NCBI GenBank assembly: GCA_016933985.1
Contig: JAFGTU010000223.1
Location: 1-7,797, forward strand
Reading direction: 5' to 3'
DNA length: 7,797 nt
Origin: Sedimentisphaerales bacterium
GTDB taxonomy: Bacteria; Planctomycetota; Phycisphaerae; Sedimentisphaerales; Anaerobacaceae
In this document: one piece after another, positions 1-6,884 of the stretch
Numbering within the stretch: position 1 is the stretch's first letter
Layout: the number at the start of each line of letters is the position of its first letter
Position numbers and translations under genes: made by a program
Notes under the pieces: generated by a model
Told to the model about the DNA's origin: nothing
The model's database searches: none
Seen by the model: the letters and a program-made list of their open reading frames with translations, nothing else

Positions 1-188
1 AGTATGCGCAGAAGAAGCTCTATGTGGGGTGGGAAGTGTATGAGCACCTTGGTATGATTAAGGAGGCGTTGGCAGACAAAGCAGGGGCTATATCAGCCTA
101 TAGACTGGCGTTGGAGGTCGGAGCAGGCAGCTTGATGGAACAAGATGTAAATCGGATAAAAACGGCAATTGTAAACCTTTCCAAGTGA
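1..188 (+). CDS. TPR-containing protein, C-terminal fragment (5' end outside window)
   Basis: An open frame enters the window (first whole codon at base 3) and ends at TGA 186-188, giving 61 residues. Residues about 9-41 look like one tetratricopeptide repeat: G-W-E-V-Y-E-H-L-G, a short turn, then A-G-A-I-S-A-Y-R-L-A-L-E. A short basic helical tail follows, ending in NLSK. TPR proteins are protein-interaction scaffolds. Long TPR proteins of this type often sit in exopolysaccharide or exosortase-type loci, which fits the chain-length regulator/kinase that starts 65 bases downstream on the same strand. The two genes may be co-transcribed, since I see no terminator hairpin between them. The specific function cannot be told from this fragment. 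Confidence 0.75.
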   Translation, partial: YAQKKLYVGWEVYEHLGMIKEALADKAGAISAYRLALEVGAGSLMEQDVNRIKTAIVNLSK

Positions 189-243
189 GAATAAAGGTGC
201 ATTGGACAGCAATGACTTGTGCTTTAATTGGTTAATCCAGATT

Positions 244-247
244 GGAG
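244..247 (+). promoter_or_regulatory. Ribosome binding site deciding the kinase start
   Basis: GGAG lies six bases before the ATG at 254. The same frame also has an upstream TTG at 242, but that codon overlaps this GGAG and has no purine-rich site at a useful distance. The ATG at 254 is therefore the better start. Confidence 0.6.
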
Positions 248-253
248 ACTAAA

Positions 254-2488
254 ATGGCGGACGAAAGAACAACGGCGGTAAGGGGACAGTCGGGGCGGGC
301 GGTGTTGCGTCCTGCGAGTGCTGCTATGACGCCGAAGGAAGTACTTGGGGTGCTGCGCCGGCACATGCTGCTTATTATCCTGCTAACGATAATTGGCTTG
401 GCGGCTGGTGGCGGAACCTGCTGGTTGTTGAGGACTAAGCTGCCACGGTTCGTTGCGAGCGCCTATATCGAGGTTCTTCCTCCGATTCAGACGGACCCCA
501 TGGCGTTTTCGCCGACGCTGGTCCAGAAAGATATCAGATACGGGAATCGTCTGTCAATTGCGAATATGATAAAGCAACAAGGGACATTGGAGAACTTGCT
601 TAGCAGGCAGGCGGTTAAGGATACGCAGTGGTTTAAGCAAGTCAATGGGCTTCCGCAACAGGTGAAATACTTGACTAAGTACCTCAACGTGGTGGCTAAC
701 AGGGATGCGGATTATATTGAGGTTTCGATGGCGTGCCGCGACGCCAAGGAGGCGGCGGACATAGTCAACGAGATGGTTGCTATGTTCATCGATTCTTACG
801 GGAACAGAAAACAGCAGGAGGTTGCCAGCAAGCTCGCCGAGCTCAAGACTCGTCAAGGCAGGGTCCAGGAGGACTTGCGCACCGCGGAGAAGGCGCTTGA
901 AGATGTTCGCACCGCCTGGCAGTTGACCGATCTTGAGGTGCCGAAGACAAACTATCTCAAGAACACCATCACGATGAAGCTGGATCAACTGGAGCTTGAG
1001 AAGAGCGACCTTGAGATAGCAATCAAGCAGCTTGAGGCTGATATAGGTGTGTACAGTGATCTGGCTCAAGGGCCAATAAGCGTGCAGATACAGCGTATTG
1101 TGGAGACCGATCCGGTGATGTTGGCGCTCAAGCAGCAGGTTAATTTCACCGAGGCTTCATTGGCAGGACTGCTTACGAAGTTCGGTGAGAACCATAGAGA
1201 AGTGCGTCAGCTTCAGGAGCTGAAGGATGAAATCCAGTTGAGATGGGACATCCGGGCCGGAGAGATAGGAGAGCAGACACGACAGGCGAATCTTGCAGAT
1301 GCAAAAGACAGGCTGACGATTTATAAGCAAAGATTTACAGAGCTGGAAAGATTGCGACAAGAGGCGATCGCCAAGCAGAAAGACTTGGACATGGCGCGCA
1401 TACAGTACGCTCAGCGCGCAGTGATAAGAGACGAAAGAATAGCGATGCTCGACGAAATCAAGAAGTCGATCGAGAAAATGACTATTGTTTATGAAGACCC
1501 TGAAACGCCGAAAGTCCGGCACCTCAGCGACGCCATTAAGCCGATCGAGCAAGTCATGTCTCGCCAGTGGTGGTTGTGGTTTCCAGGTGGAACGATATTG
1601 GGGTTCCTGTTTAGTGTGGGGCTTGCCTTCTTGGTTGAAGTGGCCAACGACCTGGTTCGCACGCCGAAAGACGTCGGCAAATATCTAAACATTCCGTTAC
1701 TCGGTGTCGTTCCGGATGCATCGGAAGATCGGGACGTTCGCGGGATCGACCTTACTCGCGTAGTCAGTCTGGCACCATACTCGCTGGTGAGCGAGGCATA
1801 CCGCCAATGCCGCACGAATCTTAAGCTCTCTGGCAGCGGCAAATCGCTTAAGACATTGCTTGTGACAAGCGGTTCAGCAGGTGACGGGAAGACTTGTGTG
1901 GCGATAAACCTGGCTACTGCATACGTGGCTGAGGACAAGAAGGTGCTCTTGATAGATGCCAATTTCAGGCAGCCGACCACCGAGAAGCTGTTTCCCAAGG
2001 GCGAATCCGGGAGGCTGGATAATGAGGGCTTGAGTGTGGGGTTCGGATTGAGCAGCCTGCTAGTGGGGCAGTGCGGGGCGCAGGAGGCCATAAGGTCGAG
2101 CGGAATTGAGGGGCTTGATATAATTGATGCAGGCCTCTTGCCTCCGAATCCCGCCGAGCTTCTGGGCAGTATCCGGATGGCTCAATTGCTCAGTGAGCAG
2201 CGGAACAACTACGATTTCATAATTATTGACAGCCCGCCGGTCCTGCTCATTAGCGATGCGAAAGTGCTGGCCAAGCGAGTTGACGCGACGGTTGTGGTGT
2301 TCAATGCGTCGGCAACGCGTCGTGGCGCCGCACAGCGGACGATTCGCGAGCTTGAGGAGGTTGATGCGGTTGTAGTCGGCTGCGTTTTGTTGGCCGCACC
2401 GTCTCTCAAAGGCGGGTATTTCCAGGAGCAGTACAAGTCTTACAGGCGGTATCAGGAGAAGTTACAGGCTACCGGCGCGGGCGCATAG
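254..2488 (+). CDS. Polysaccharide biosynthesis tyrosine autokinase (fused Wzz chain-length domain and BY-kinase, Wzc/ExoP type)
   Basis: This 744-residue inner-membrane protein has the usual length for fused polysaccharide co-polymerase/bacterial tyrosine kinases, which control polymer chain length and export through cycles of autophosphorylation. Transmembrane segment 1 is at about 37-59. A periplasmic Wzz domain follows, with long coiled-coil helices at about 185-270 and 320-410. Transmembrane segment 2 is at about 439-462 (W-W-L-W-F-P-G-G onward). The cytoplasmic kinase has Walker A SAGDGKT at 541-547, Walker A' VLLIDANFRQP at 564-574 and Walker B FIIIDSPP at 655-662. A C-terminal cluster of four tyrosines (722, 727, 730, 733) is the expected autophosphorylation site. 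Odd points are GDGKT where GEGKT is usual, and Asn where the second Asp of the Walker A' DxD motif normally sits. It lies between a TPR protein and a sugar-nucleotide epimerase and ends at a strong terminator. The family call is firm; the polymer it serves is unknown. Confidence 0.95.
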   Translation: MADERTTAVRGQSGRAVLRPASAAMTPKEVLGVLRRHMLLIILLTIIGLAAGGGTCWLLRTKLPRFVASAYIEVLPPIQTDPMAFSPTLVQKDIRYGNRLSIANMIKQQGTLENLLSRQAVKDTQWFKQVNGLPQQVKYLTKYLNVVANRDADYIEVSMACRDAKEAADIVNEMVAMFIDSYGNRKQQEVASKLAELKTRQGRVQEDLRTAEKALEDVRTAWQLTDLEVPKTNYLKNTITMKLDQLELEKSDLEIAIKQLEADIGVYSDLAQGPISVQIQRIVETDPVMLALKQQVNFTEASLAGLLTKFGENHREVRQLQELKDEIQLRWDIRAGEIGEQTRQANLADAKDRLTIYKQRFTELERLRQEAIAKQKDLDMARIQYAQRAVIRDERIAMLDEIKKSIEKMTIVYEDPETPKVRHLSDAIKPIEQVMSRQWWLWFPGGTILGFLFSVGLAFLVEVANDLVRTPKDVGKYLNIPLLGVVPDASEDRDVRGIDLTRVVSLAPYSLVSEAYRQCRTNLKLSGSGKSLKTLLVTSGSAGDGKTCVAINLATAYVAEDKKVLLIDANFRQPTTEKLFPKGESGRLDNEGLSVGFGLSSLLVGQCGAQEAIRSSGIEGLDIIDAGLLPPNPAELLGSIRMAQLLSEQRNNYDFIIIDSPPVLLISDAKVLAKRVDATVVVFNASATRRGAAQRTIRELEEVDAVVVGCVLLAAPSLKGGYFQEQYKSYRRYQEKLQATGAGA

Positions 2489-2523
2489 GCCGCCGCGAAA
2501 TTGCCGAGGCGAGCATTATATAC

Positions 2524-2552
2524 TCGACGAGCAGCCGGTTGCGACGTATAAG
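2524..2552 (+). promoter_or_regulatory. Candidate sigma70-like promoter for the epimerase gene
   Basis: TCGACG (2524-2529, 4 of 6 matches to TTGACA) is 17 bases from TATAAG (2547-2552, 5 of 6 matches to TATAAT). The predicted start, near 2558-2560, falls inside the 5' arm of the terminator hairpin, so transcripts beginning there would lack a full stem. It is based on sequence match only. Confidence 0.35.
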
Positions 2553-2585
2553 AAAGGACCCCCGGGCAGACCTGGGGTCCTTTTT
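2553..2585 (+). terminator. Strong intrinsic (Rho-independent) terminator after the kinase gene
   Basis: AAAGGACCCC (2553-2562) pairs perfectly with GGGGTCCTTT (2574-2583). Two further G-C pairs can form inside, across one mismatch (GG 2564-2565 with CC 2571-2572), closing on a short loop. The 3' arm runs directly into TTTTT (2581-2585). It starts 64 bases after the kinase stop codon. The complement also ends in a T-rich run, so it could act in both directions, but no minus-strand gene lies on that side. Confidence 0.9.
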
Positions 2586-2616
2586 GTTTGCGCATATATC
2601 ATAAGGGGTATATTTG

Positions 2617-3555
2617 ATGCAGAAGTTTTTAGTGACAGGCGGAGCCGGATTCATCGGCTCCAATATATGCAGGGCGCTCATTTCCCAGGGCCGCCTTGTA
2701 AGGGTGGTTGACAATCTTCTAACGGGCCGAATGAGCAATCTTGCCGATATCATAGACAAGATTGAATTCATTGAGGCGGACATGGGCGACCAGCAGGTTG
2801 CAAAGGCCGTTATGAAGGATATAGATGTTGTGCTGCACGAGGGCGCCTTGCCGTCCGTGCCCCGCAGCGTTGACGACCCGGCTGCCACGCACAGGCACTG
2901 TGTCGATGCGACTTTTACGCTTCTTCTGGCGGCTCGCGACAGGGGCGTCAAGCGGTTTGTGTATGCTGCGAGCTCCTCTGCTTACGGCGATACTGCGACT
3001 CTGCCGAAGGTCGAAACGATGAGGCCTACTCCGCTGTCGCCTTATGCCGTGGGCAAGCTCGTTGGCGAGCACTATTGCTCGGTGTTCTTCAAGGTTTTTG
3101 GATTGGAGACGATTTCGCTGCGTTACTTCAACGTTTTCGGCCCGTTCCAGGACCCGACAAGCCAATACGCCGCAGCGATACCGGCGTTCGTTACGGCCAT
3201 ATTGAAGGACGAGCCGCCGACCGTTTACGGCGACGGAGAGCAGAGCCGCGACTTCACCTACATTGACAACGTCGTTGACGCGAATCTGCTTGCGGCAATG
3301 GCCGAGCAGACCACGGGAGAAGTCGTGAATATCGCCTGCGGCGAGGCGGTGACGGTAAACGCGATTATTGATATGATCAACGCTTCGGTGGGCAAGAACG
3401 TCCAGCCTGTTTATGCCGCAAGCCGGCCCGGCGACGTAAAGCACTCGCTCGCAGATATCACCTTGGCCGAGAAGACCATCGGCTTTAAGCCGAGAGTGTC
3501 GTTTCAAGAGGGGCTCGCCAAGGCGATAGACTGGTACCGAGCTAATCTCCTCTGA
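2617..3555 (+). CDS. NAD-dependent nucleotide-sugar epimerase, extended SDR family (UDP-Glc/GlcNAc 4-epimerase-like)
   Basis: This 312-residue cytoplasmic enzyme is about the length of the GalE/WbpP group, which interconverts UDP-sugars at C4 using bound NAD. The N-terminal Rossmann motif TGGAGFIGS is at residues 7-15 and the cofactor-ribose region VVDNLLTG at 30-37. The catalytic serine lies in the SSSAYGD segment (119-125) and the YxxxK pair is Tyr143/Lys147 (YAVGK). The segments SVPRS (80-84), RYFNVFG (169-175) followed by QDP, and YGDGEQSRDFTYID (204-217) are typical. The SVPRS and QDP segments resemble UDP-GlcNAc 4-epimerases such as WbpP/TviC, but substrate cannot be assigned safely. 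The ATG at 2617 has AGGGG (2604-2608) eight bases upstream and is preferred over the TTG at 2614. It probably supplies precursors for the polymer handled by the upstream kinase, from its own transcript because a terminator separates the two genes. Confidence 0.93.
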   Translation: MQKFLVTGGAGFIGSNICRALISQGRLVRVVDNLLTGRMSNLADIIDKIEFIEADMGDQQVAKAVMKDIDVVLHEGALPSVPRSVDDPAATHRHCVDATFTLLLAARDRGVKRFVYAASSSAYGDTATLPKVETMRPTPLSPYAVGKLVGEHYCSVFFKVFGLETISLRYFNVFGPFQDPTSQYAAAIPAFVTAILKDEPPTVYGDGEQSRDFTYIDNVVDANLLAAMAEQTTGEVVNIACGEAVTVNAIIDMINASVGKNVQPVYAASRPGDVKHSLADITLAEKTIGFKPRVSFQEGLAKAIDWYRANLL

Positions 3556-3590
3556 CGGGTAGAGAGTCATCAAAGCCGGCGGTATCGAAC

Positions 3591-4697
3591 TCAATCTGTC
3601 TTGCTCTGGGGATCGGATAAGTCCCAGGGGGGAATGGCTTTTATGAATGCCTCTGTATCCTTCTTCTCGACGTACTTGTCGGCGGCTTGTATGTACTTGA
3701 CGCTTTGGAGAATCGCCCGCGCATAAAGGCTCTTGTTGCTTGTTTTTTGCATATTTGTTCCAAGCTTGCCACTGTTTTGCTCTGCACCCGGTCCGGCTTG
3801 GGCATTCCGCCGCCAGATGTCACTTGTAAACTCGACTATGGCATCATCCGGGTCGTAGAAGAATTTCGGATCGCTGACATTTCCCTTTTTGAAGGCCAGA
3901 TTCATCCACTCGGGCTTTGGTTTGTGGATCGCCCGCGTATAAGGGGATACCCTATGATTGATGTTGCTGAGGGTCAGCATTGCTCCGTCCACCCAGTTCT
4001 CGATTGTGGTTTCGGCTACATTCATTCCATAGGTCTCCAGGAATGCCCGCTGGAGCAGGACGCGAAAGGTCAGCTCCGTATCCCAGAAATTCCCGGTCAA
4101 TTTATCAAGGAAGGATTCGTCCACAATGTCGATCTTGGCCTCGAAATCCTTGTTGACGAATTCTTCAACGGGGTCGAGCTTCTTGTTCTTTTCATCTTTC
4201 TTATACATTTCTCTGAAGAGATGCACATCGTGGTATATCTCGATCATACGATGCCTGGCTTTGTTCTCGTCGCGGACGTAGTACTTCCCGGCGTTGGCGT
4301 TGACGAAGGGATGGATAATATGGTCGGTAGCAACATGGGTGAGGTAGCCGACGGCAAAGGCCAGCAGCTTAAGATCAGCCTGTTTCTCCCCGGCCAAATC
4401 GGCACTATCTGCAAGGACAAGACGAAAGAGATTGACCGCAAAGAGATTGGGAGTCTTGCTGTGTAGAACATATGCGTTCGGGGTTATGGGGATGTGAATA
4501 TCGAGGAACATCTTGATGCCACCTTCGACGGGAGACTCGAAATACGGAATATCCGGCCCGATGGAGCCGAGGCGTGCGTAGTTGGGATAGTCTTTACACG
4601 CCTTCTCAATGTCCTTTCCAATCTTCTGCGGCGCCCATGCGCGGACAATCCGACAGACATCGTCACAAACCGCAAAATGTACAAGACTCGCAGACAT
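3591..4697 (-). CDS. Zinc-dependent phospholipase C-like protein, no signal peptide
   Basis: This 368-residue protein has an N-terminal half resembling the Zn-dependent phospholipase C / S1-P1 nuclease fold. Candidate metal ligands appear in family order: His7, Asp49 (in GSIGPDIPYF), His68 or His79, His121, Asp125 and His129 (in HVATDHIIHPF), and His149 and Glu153 (in RHRMIEIYHD). The HxxxD and HxxxE spacings match Bacillus cereus PLC (His118/Asp122, His142/Glu146). The B. cereus enzyme also uses the mature N-terminal Trp, which is absent here. There is no signal peptide or membrane segment, so it is probably cytoplasmic. Residues after about 170 are a charged, helical extension I do not recognise. 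The start is clear: AAGGAGG (complement of 4706-4712) lies eight bases before the ATG. It follows the PEGA lipoprotein gene by 110 bases and may share its transcript. The fold call is good; phospholipase activity is not shown. Confidence 0.82.
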   Translation of the reverse strand: MSASLVHFAVCDDVCRIVRAWAPQKIGKDIEKACKDYPNYARLGSIGPDIPYFESPVEGGIKMFLDIHIPITPNAYVLHSKTPNLFAVNLFRLVLADSADLAGEKQADLKLLAFAVGYLTHVATDHIIHPFVNANAGKYYVRDENKARHRMIEIYHDVHLFREMYKKDEKNKKLDPVEEFVNKDFEAKIDIVDESFLDKLTGNFWDTELTFRVLLQRAFLETYGMNVAETTIENWVDGAMLTLSNINHRVSPYTRAIHKPKPEWMNLAFKKGNVSDPKFFYDPDDAIVEFTSDIWRRNAQAGPGAEQNSGKLGTNMQKTSNKSLYARAILQSVKYIQAADKYVEKKDTEAFIKAIPPWDLSDPQSKTD

Positions 4698-4705
4698 TGC
4701 TACGA

Positions 4706-4712
4706 CCTCCTT
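4706..4712 (-). promoter_or_regulatory. Consensus Shine-Dalgarno of the PLC-like gene
   Basis: On the minus strand this reads AAGGAGG, a near-perfect anti-16S match, with eight bases to the ATG at 4697. It fixes the start codon and suggests efficient translation. Confidence 0.8.
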
Positions 4713-4807
4713 TCATTTGTCGGCGCCACCGGAAGACAGAGGAGATGACTCTCAACATGTCTCGTCGCGGCCCGCGGAGTGTGCCCGCAGCTCCATGGTC
4801 TGTGGGA

Positions 4808-5212
4808 TTAATCGAGCTTTTCCTTTAGGTCCTGGGCCCTTTGGATTAGCTGTTCGCGGTCGGGCTGCTGTTGAGGCGACAGCTCAAAGGTCCATTCGTA
4901 GGAATCTCGTATCTTTTTCGGACTGACTATCTGAGCGAAGAAATCCCAGGGGAACTTGTCATACCAGGGACTCTTGAGAGGCCGGTGCGTACTCAGCGTC
5001 TCATAGCCCTCCTTGCTTATCCTGACGTTGTAGTCGCCGTACCAGTTGAACGGGACGGTAACGGGGGATTGGCCTATTTCCTCATCGTTAAGGACAACGA
5101 GCGCATCCTGCGGGTTGGTATTGATTGTGAGCCTGCGCTCGACGCACCCGGCAAGCAGCACGGCTAAAGCCGCCGTAACAACCGTCAGGATCGGCAAATT
5201 CCATTTTTTCAT
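4808..5212 (-). CDS. Small PEGA-domain lipoprotein
   Basis: This is a 134-residue exported lipoprotein. It has a short basic start (MKKW), a hydrophobic core and the lipobox LLAGC, so Cys23 would be lipidated after signal peptidase II cleavage. Residues about 27-72 are a PEGA-type beta domain (LTINTNPQDALVVLNDEEIG, then SPVTVPF and ISKEGYETL). A short Trp/Pro-rich stretch follows (SPWYDKFPWDFFAQ) and then a polar helical tail. PEGA domains are small envelope modules often linked to surface attachment. The ATG at 5212 has GAGGG (complement of 5221-5225) eight bases upstream and gives a standard signal peptide, so it is preferred over the in-frame TTG at 5218. A promoter-like sequence lies about 40 bases upstream. 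The lipoprotein assignment is firm; its partner and role are unknown. Confidence 0.9.
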   Translation of the reverse strand: MKKWNLPILTVVTAALAVLLAGCVERRLTINTNPQDALVVLNDEEIGQSPVTVPFNWYGDYNVRISKEGYETLSTHRPLKSPWYDKFPWDFFAQIVSPKKIRDSYEWTFELSPQQQPDREQLIQRAQDLKEKLD

Positions 5213-5253
5213 AAGCAAGGCCCTCGAACTATCAGCACCGAGTTAACGGGACT

Positions 5254-5281
5254 ATTATAATGCAAGAAGGCCAGCGGCCAA
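5254..5281 (-). promoter_or_regulatory. Probable sigma70-like promoter of the PEGA lipoprotein gene
   Basis: On the minus strand TTGGCC (5281-5276, 4 of 6 matches to TTGACA) is 16 bases from a perfect TATAAT (5259-5254). The predicted start, near 5247, gives a leader of about 35 bases before the ATG at 5212. The -35 element lies inside an 8-bp perfect dyad, which may be an operator. Confidence 0.5.
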
Positions 5282-5296
5282 GCTTAAACTTGGCCG
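5275..5296. repeat. Perfect inverted repeat: operator candidate or terminator stem
   Basis: CGGCCAAG (5275-5282) and CTTGGCCG (5289-5296) are exact reverse complements separated by six bases (CTTAAA). The left arm covers the -35 element of the lipoprotein promoter. As RNA from the minus strand it would be a strong hairpin 88 bases after the AAA+ stop codon, but it is followed by CTGGCCTTCTTG rather than a clean T run. A terminator role is therefore possible but not typical. The rest of the 171-base gap (5213-5383) shows nothing else I can name. Confidence 0.6.
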
Positions 5297-5383
5297 GAGC
5301 GGCGATTTTTATGCGTTTGTACGTTTCAATGGCGTCCTTTGCGGGCGAATGTGGGTCAAGGCTGACGGTCTTGTGGGCGATTG

Positions 5384-6874
5384 TCAGTCGGCTGGGACGC
5401 ATCGTCCTTTTGCCCAGATTCGCAGGCATTGGACGCTTTCGGCCATCGTAACCGATAGAGGCGGCGAGGTCTCCAGCGCCGTGATGATTCGGGCCGTATC
5501 GAGCTCGGCCTTGTCCGAAAAAGCCTCGTGGAGGGCTGAAATGACGGCTTGCTCGATTTCAGAGCCGCTATGGCCCTGGGCGGCATCCGCTATCGCGTCC
5601 AGATCGAAATTTTCGGGCTGCCGGTTACGCTTTTTTAGATGGATGCTGAATATCTCCTTGCGAACATCGGAATCGGGCAGATCGACAAAGAATATCTCGT
5701 CGAATCGCCCCTTTCTGAGCAGCTCCGGGGGCAAGGCCCCGATATCGTTGGCGGTGGCGACGACGAATACAGGGGCTTCCCGCTCCTGTAGCCAGGTCAG
5801 GAGGGTTCCGAACATTCGCTGTGAGAGTCCCCCGTCGGCGCTTCGACTTGCGGCGGATGCAAATGCCTTCTCGATTTCATCAATCCAGAGTATCACCGGC
5901 GACATAGTTTCAGTCTGCCGGAGGGCGTCGCGGAGGTTTCTCTCGGATTCGCCGATGAAGCTGGCGTATAGACTGCCGGGGTCGAGCCTGAGCAGCGGCT
6001 GATGCCAGGCCGTAGCGATAGCCTTGGCGCAGAGGCTTTTGCCCGCCCCCTGAACTCCGAGCATAAGAACGCCCCTGGGGGCCTGCAAGCCGAATTCCAC
6101 TGCTTCGGAGCCGAAAGCGTCCTTTCGCTGATTAAGCCACCTCTTAAGATGCTTCATGCCGCCGATTTCGGTCAGGTCGAGGGGCGTTTTGATAAATTCG
6201 AGGAGTCCGCCGCGCTGTATCATACGTCGCTTGCTGGCGATGACGACGTTTATGTCGTCGTCGTCAAGGTGGCGGTCGGCAAGGACGGTATCCGTAATAA
6301 TCCTGACGGCCTGGCGGCGCGTCAGGCCGCGGAGGTTGCGGACAATCGTATCAAGGCCTTTTTGGCTGATGCCGACCTCGATAGGGGTTTTGCTGTGGAT
6401 TCGCTGGAGGGTGGCCCGGATAATCTCGTAGAGCTCCTTTTCATCGGGGAAAGAGATTTCAAAGGGCCTGGCATACGCCTTGATCGCTTCCGGGAGATAA
6501 TCGCTGCTGTCGATCATAACGAGCGTTATTCCGGTATTGCCGAAGCTGTCTATCATGTCTCGGAGTATCCGCAGTGCCTTGCCGCTCTTGAGATGGTCTG
6601 CCAAGTCGAGTGTAACGCAGATCGAGCCGGGCTTTGTGCCGGCGAGATTTGCCAGCCCTGCAGCAGGGCTATCGGTCTCTGCGATGCTCGGGCTGCCCGC
6701 CAGAAGCCCCTCCCGGACGCCTTGCGAGGCCGACCATATCCACATATCGCGTTTAAGGCCCAGGGCCGCCTGCCGGACTATCTCCAGCGCATAACGCTCC
6801 TCATGCGTAACGATCGATATACAGCGATAGCGCCCGTTGACCAGCTCCTCAAATCGCTCGAAATCATCCATCAT
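5384..6874 (-). CDS. AAA+ family ATPase, Ycf46-like
   Basis: This 496-residue soluble ATPase matches the length and layout of the Ycf46-like group. Residues 1-215 form a degenerate N-terminal nucleotide-binding-like domain without a Walker A loop (note ICVTLDLADHL at 85-95 and ITLVMIDSSDYLP at 116-128). The active AAA+ domain follows the linker LTEIGGMKHLKRWL (234-247). It has Walker A GVQGAGKS (273-280), Walker B VILWIDEIE (327-335), sensor 1 Asn376 in VVATAN, an arginine-finger region LLRKGRFDE (385-393), and a sensor 2 helix GHSGSEIEQAV (434-444). These proteins probably remodel protein complexes as ring oligomers. In cyanobacteria Ycf46 has been linked to inorganic-carbon use, but no such partner is seen here. 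The ATG at 6874 is followed at once by a second ATG (6871), and GAGGA lies three and six bases before them respectively, so the second may be the true start. A leader ORF overlaps the start. It is divergent from trkH. Confidence 0.92.
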   Translation of the reverse strand: MMDDFERFEELVNGRYRCISIVTHEERYALEIVRQAALGLKRDMWIWSASQGVREGLLAGSPSIAETDSPAAGLANLAGTKPGSICVTLDLADHLKSGKALRILRDMIDSFGNTGITLVMIDSSDYLPEAIKAYARPFEISFPDEKELYEIIRATLQRIHSKTPIEVGISQKGLDTIVRNLRGLTRRQAVRIITDTVLADRHLDDDDINVVIASKRRMIQRGGLLEFIKTPLDLTEIGGMKHLKRWLNQRKDAFGSEAVEFGLQAPRGVLMLGVQGAGKSLCAKAIATAWHQPLLRLDPGSLYASFIGESERNLRDALRQTETMSPVILWIDEIEKAFASAASRSADGGLSQRMFGTLLTWLQEREAPVFVVATANDIGALPPELLRKGRFDEIFFVDLPDSDVRKEIFSIHLKKRNRQPENFDLDAIADAAQGHSGSEIEQAVISALHEAFSDKAELDTARIITALETSPPLSVTMAESVQCLRIWAKGRCVPAD

Positions 6875-6884
6875 ACTTCCTCAT
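6864..6884 (-). CDS. Possible leader mini-ORF (MRKYDG) overlapping the AAA+ start
   Basis: On the minus strand the best ribosome binding site here, AGGAGG (complement of 6891-6896), is six bases before the ATG at 6884. That frame reads M-R-K-Y-D-G and stops at TGA (6866-6864), a few bases past the AAA+ start codons at 6874 and 6871 in another frame. Ribosomes ending there could restart on the AAA+ gene by translational coupling. It may instead be a chance ATG, with the AGGAGG serving the AAA+ gene at a long 16-19 base spacing. Confidence 0.35.
   Translation of the reverse strand: MRKYDG

Noticed and set aside
189..241. Promoter before the kinase gene (TTGGAC at 202-207, TTTAAT at 223-228)
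   Set aside because: The spacing is only 15 bases and both hexamers are weak. Co-transcription with the TPR gene is at least as likely.
242..253. TTG at 242 as the kinase start
   Set aside because: It overlaps the GGAG that is ideally spaced for the ATG at 254.
554..1552. Minus-strand open frames opposite the kinase gene
   Set aside because: They are shadows of the coiled-coil coding region, with no ribosome site or domain seen.
3556..3590. Terminator between the convergent epimerase and PLC-like genes
   Set aside because: The 35-base gap has only a short GCCGGC palindrome and no T run, so I cannot support one.
2719..3594. Minus-strand open frame (291 codons) opposite the epimerase gene
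   Set aside because: The plus strand encodes a full SDR enzyme with all motifs. The antisense product has no recognisable pattern.
3687..4466. Plus-strand open frame (259 codons) opposite the PLC-like gene
   Set aside because: The minus-strand frame has a consensus ribosome site and family metal-ligand motifs. The plus-strand translation shows neither.
5213..5218. TTG at 5218 as the lipoprotein start
   Set aside because: The ATG at 5212 has better ribosome-site spacing and gives a standard MKK signal peptide.
6240..6266. Short GTCGTC-type repeat within the AAA+ gene
   Set aside because: It simply encodes a run of aspartates (LDDDDIN) and is not an independent repeat element.
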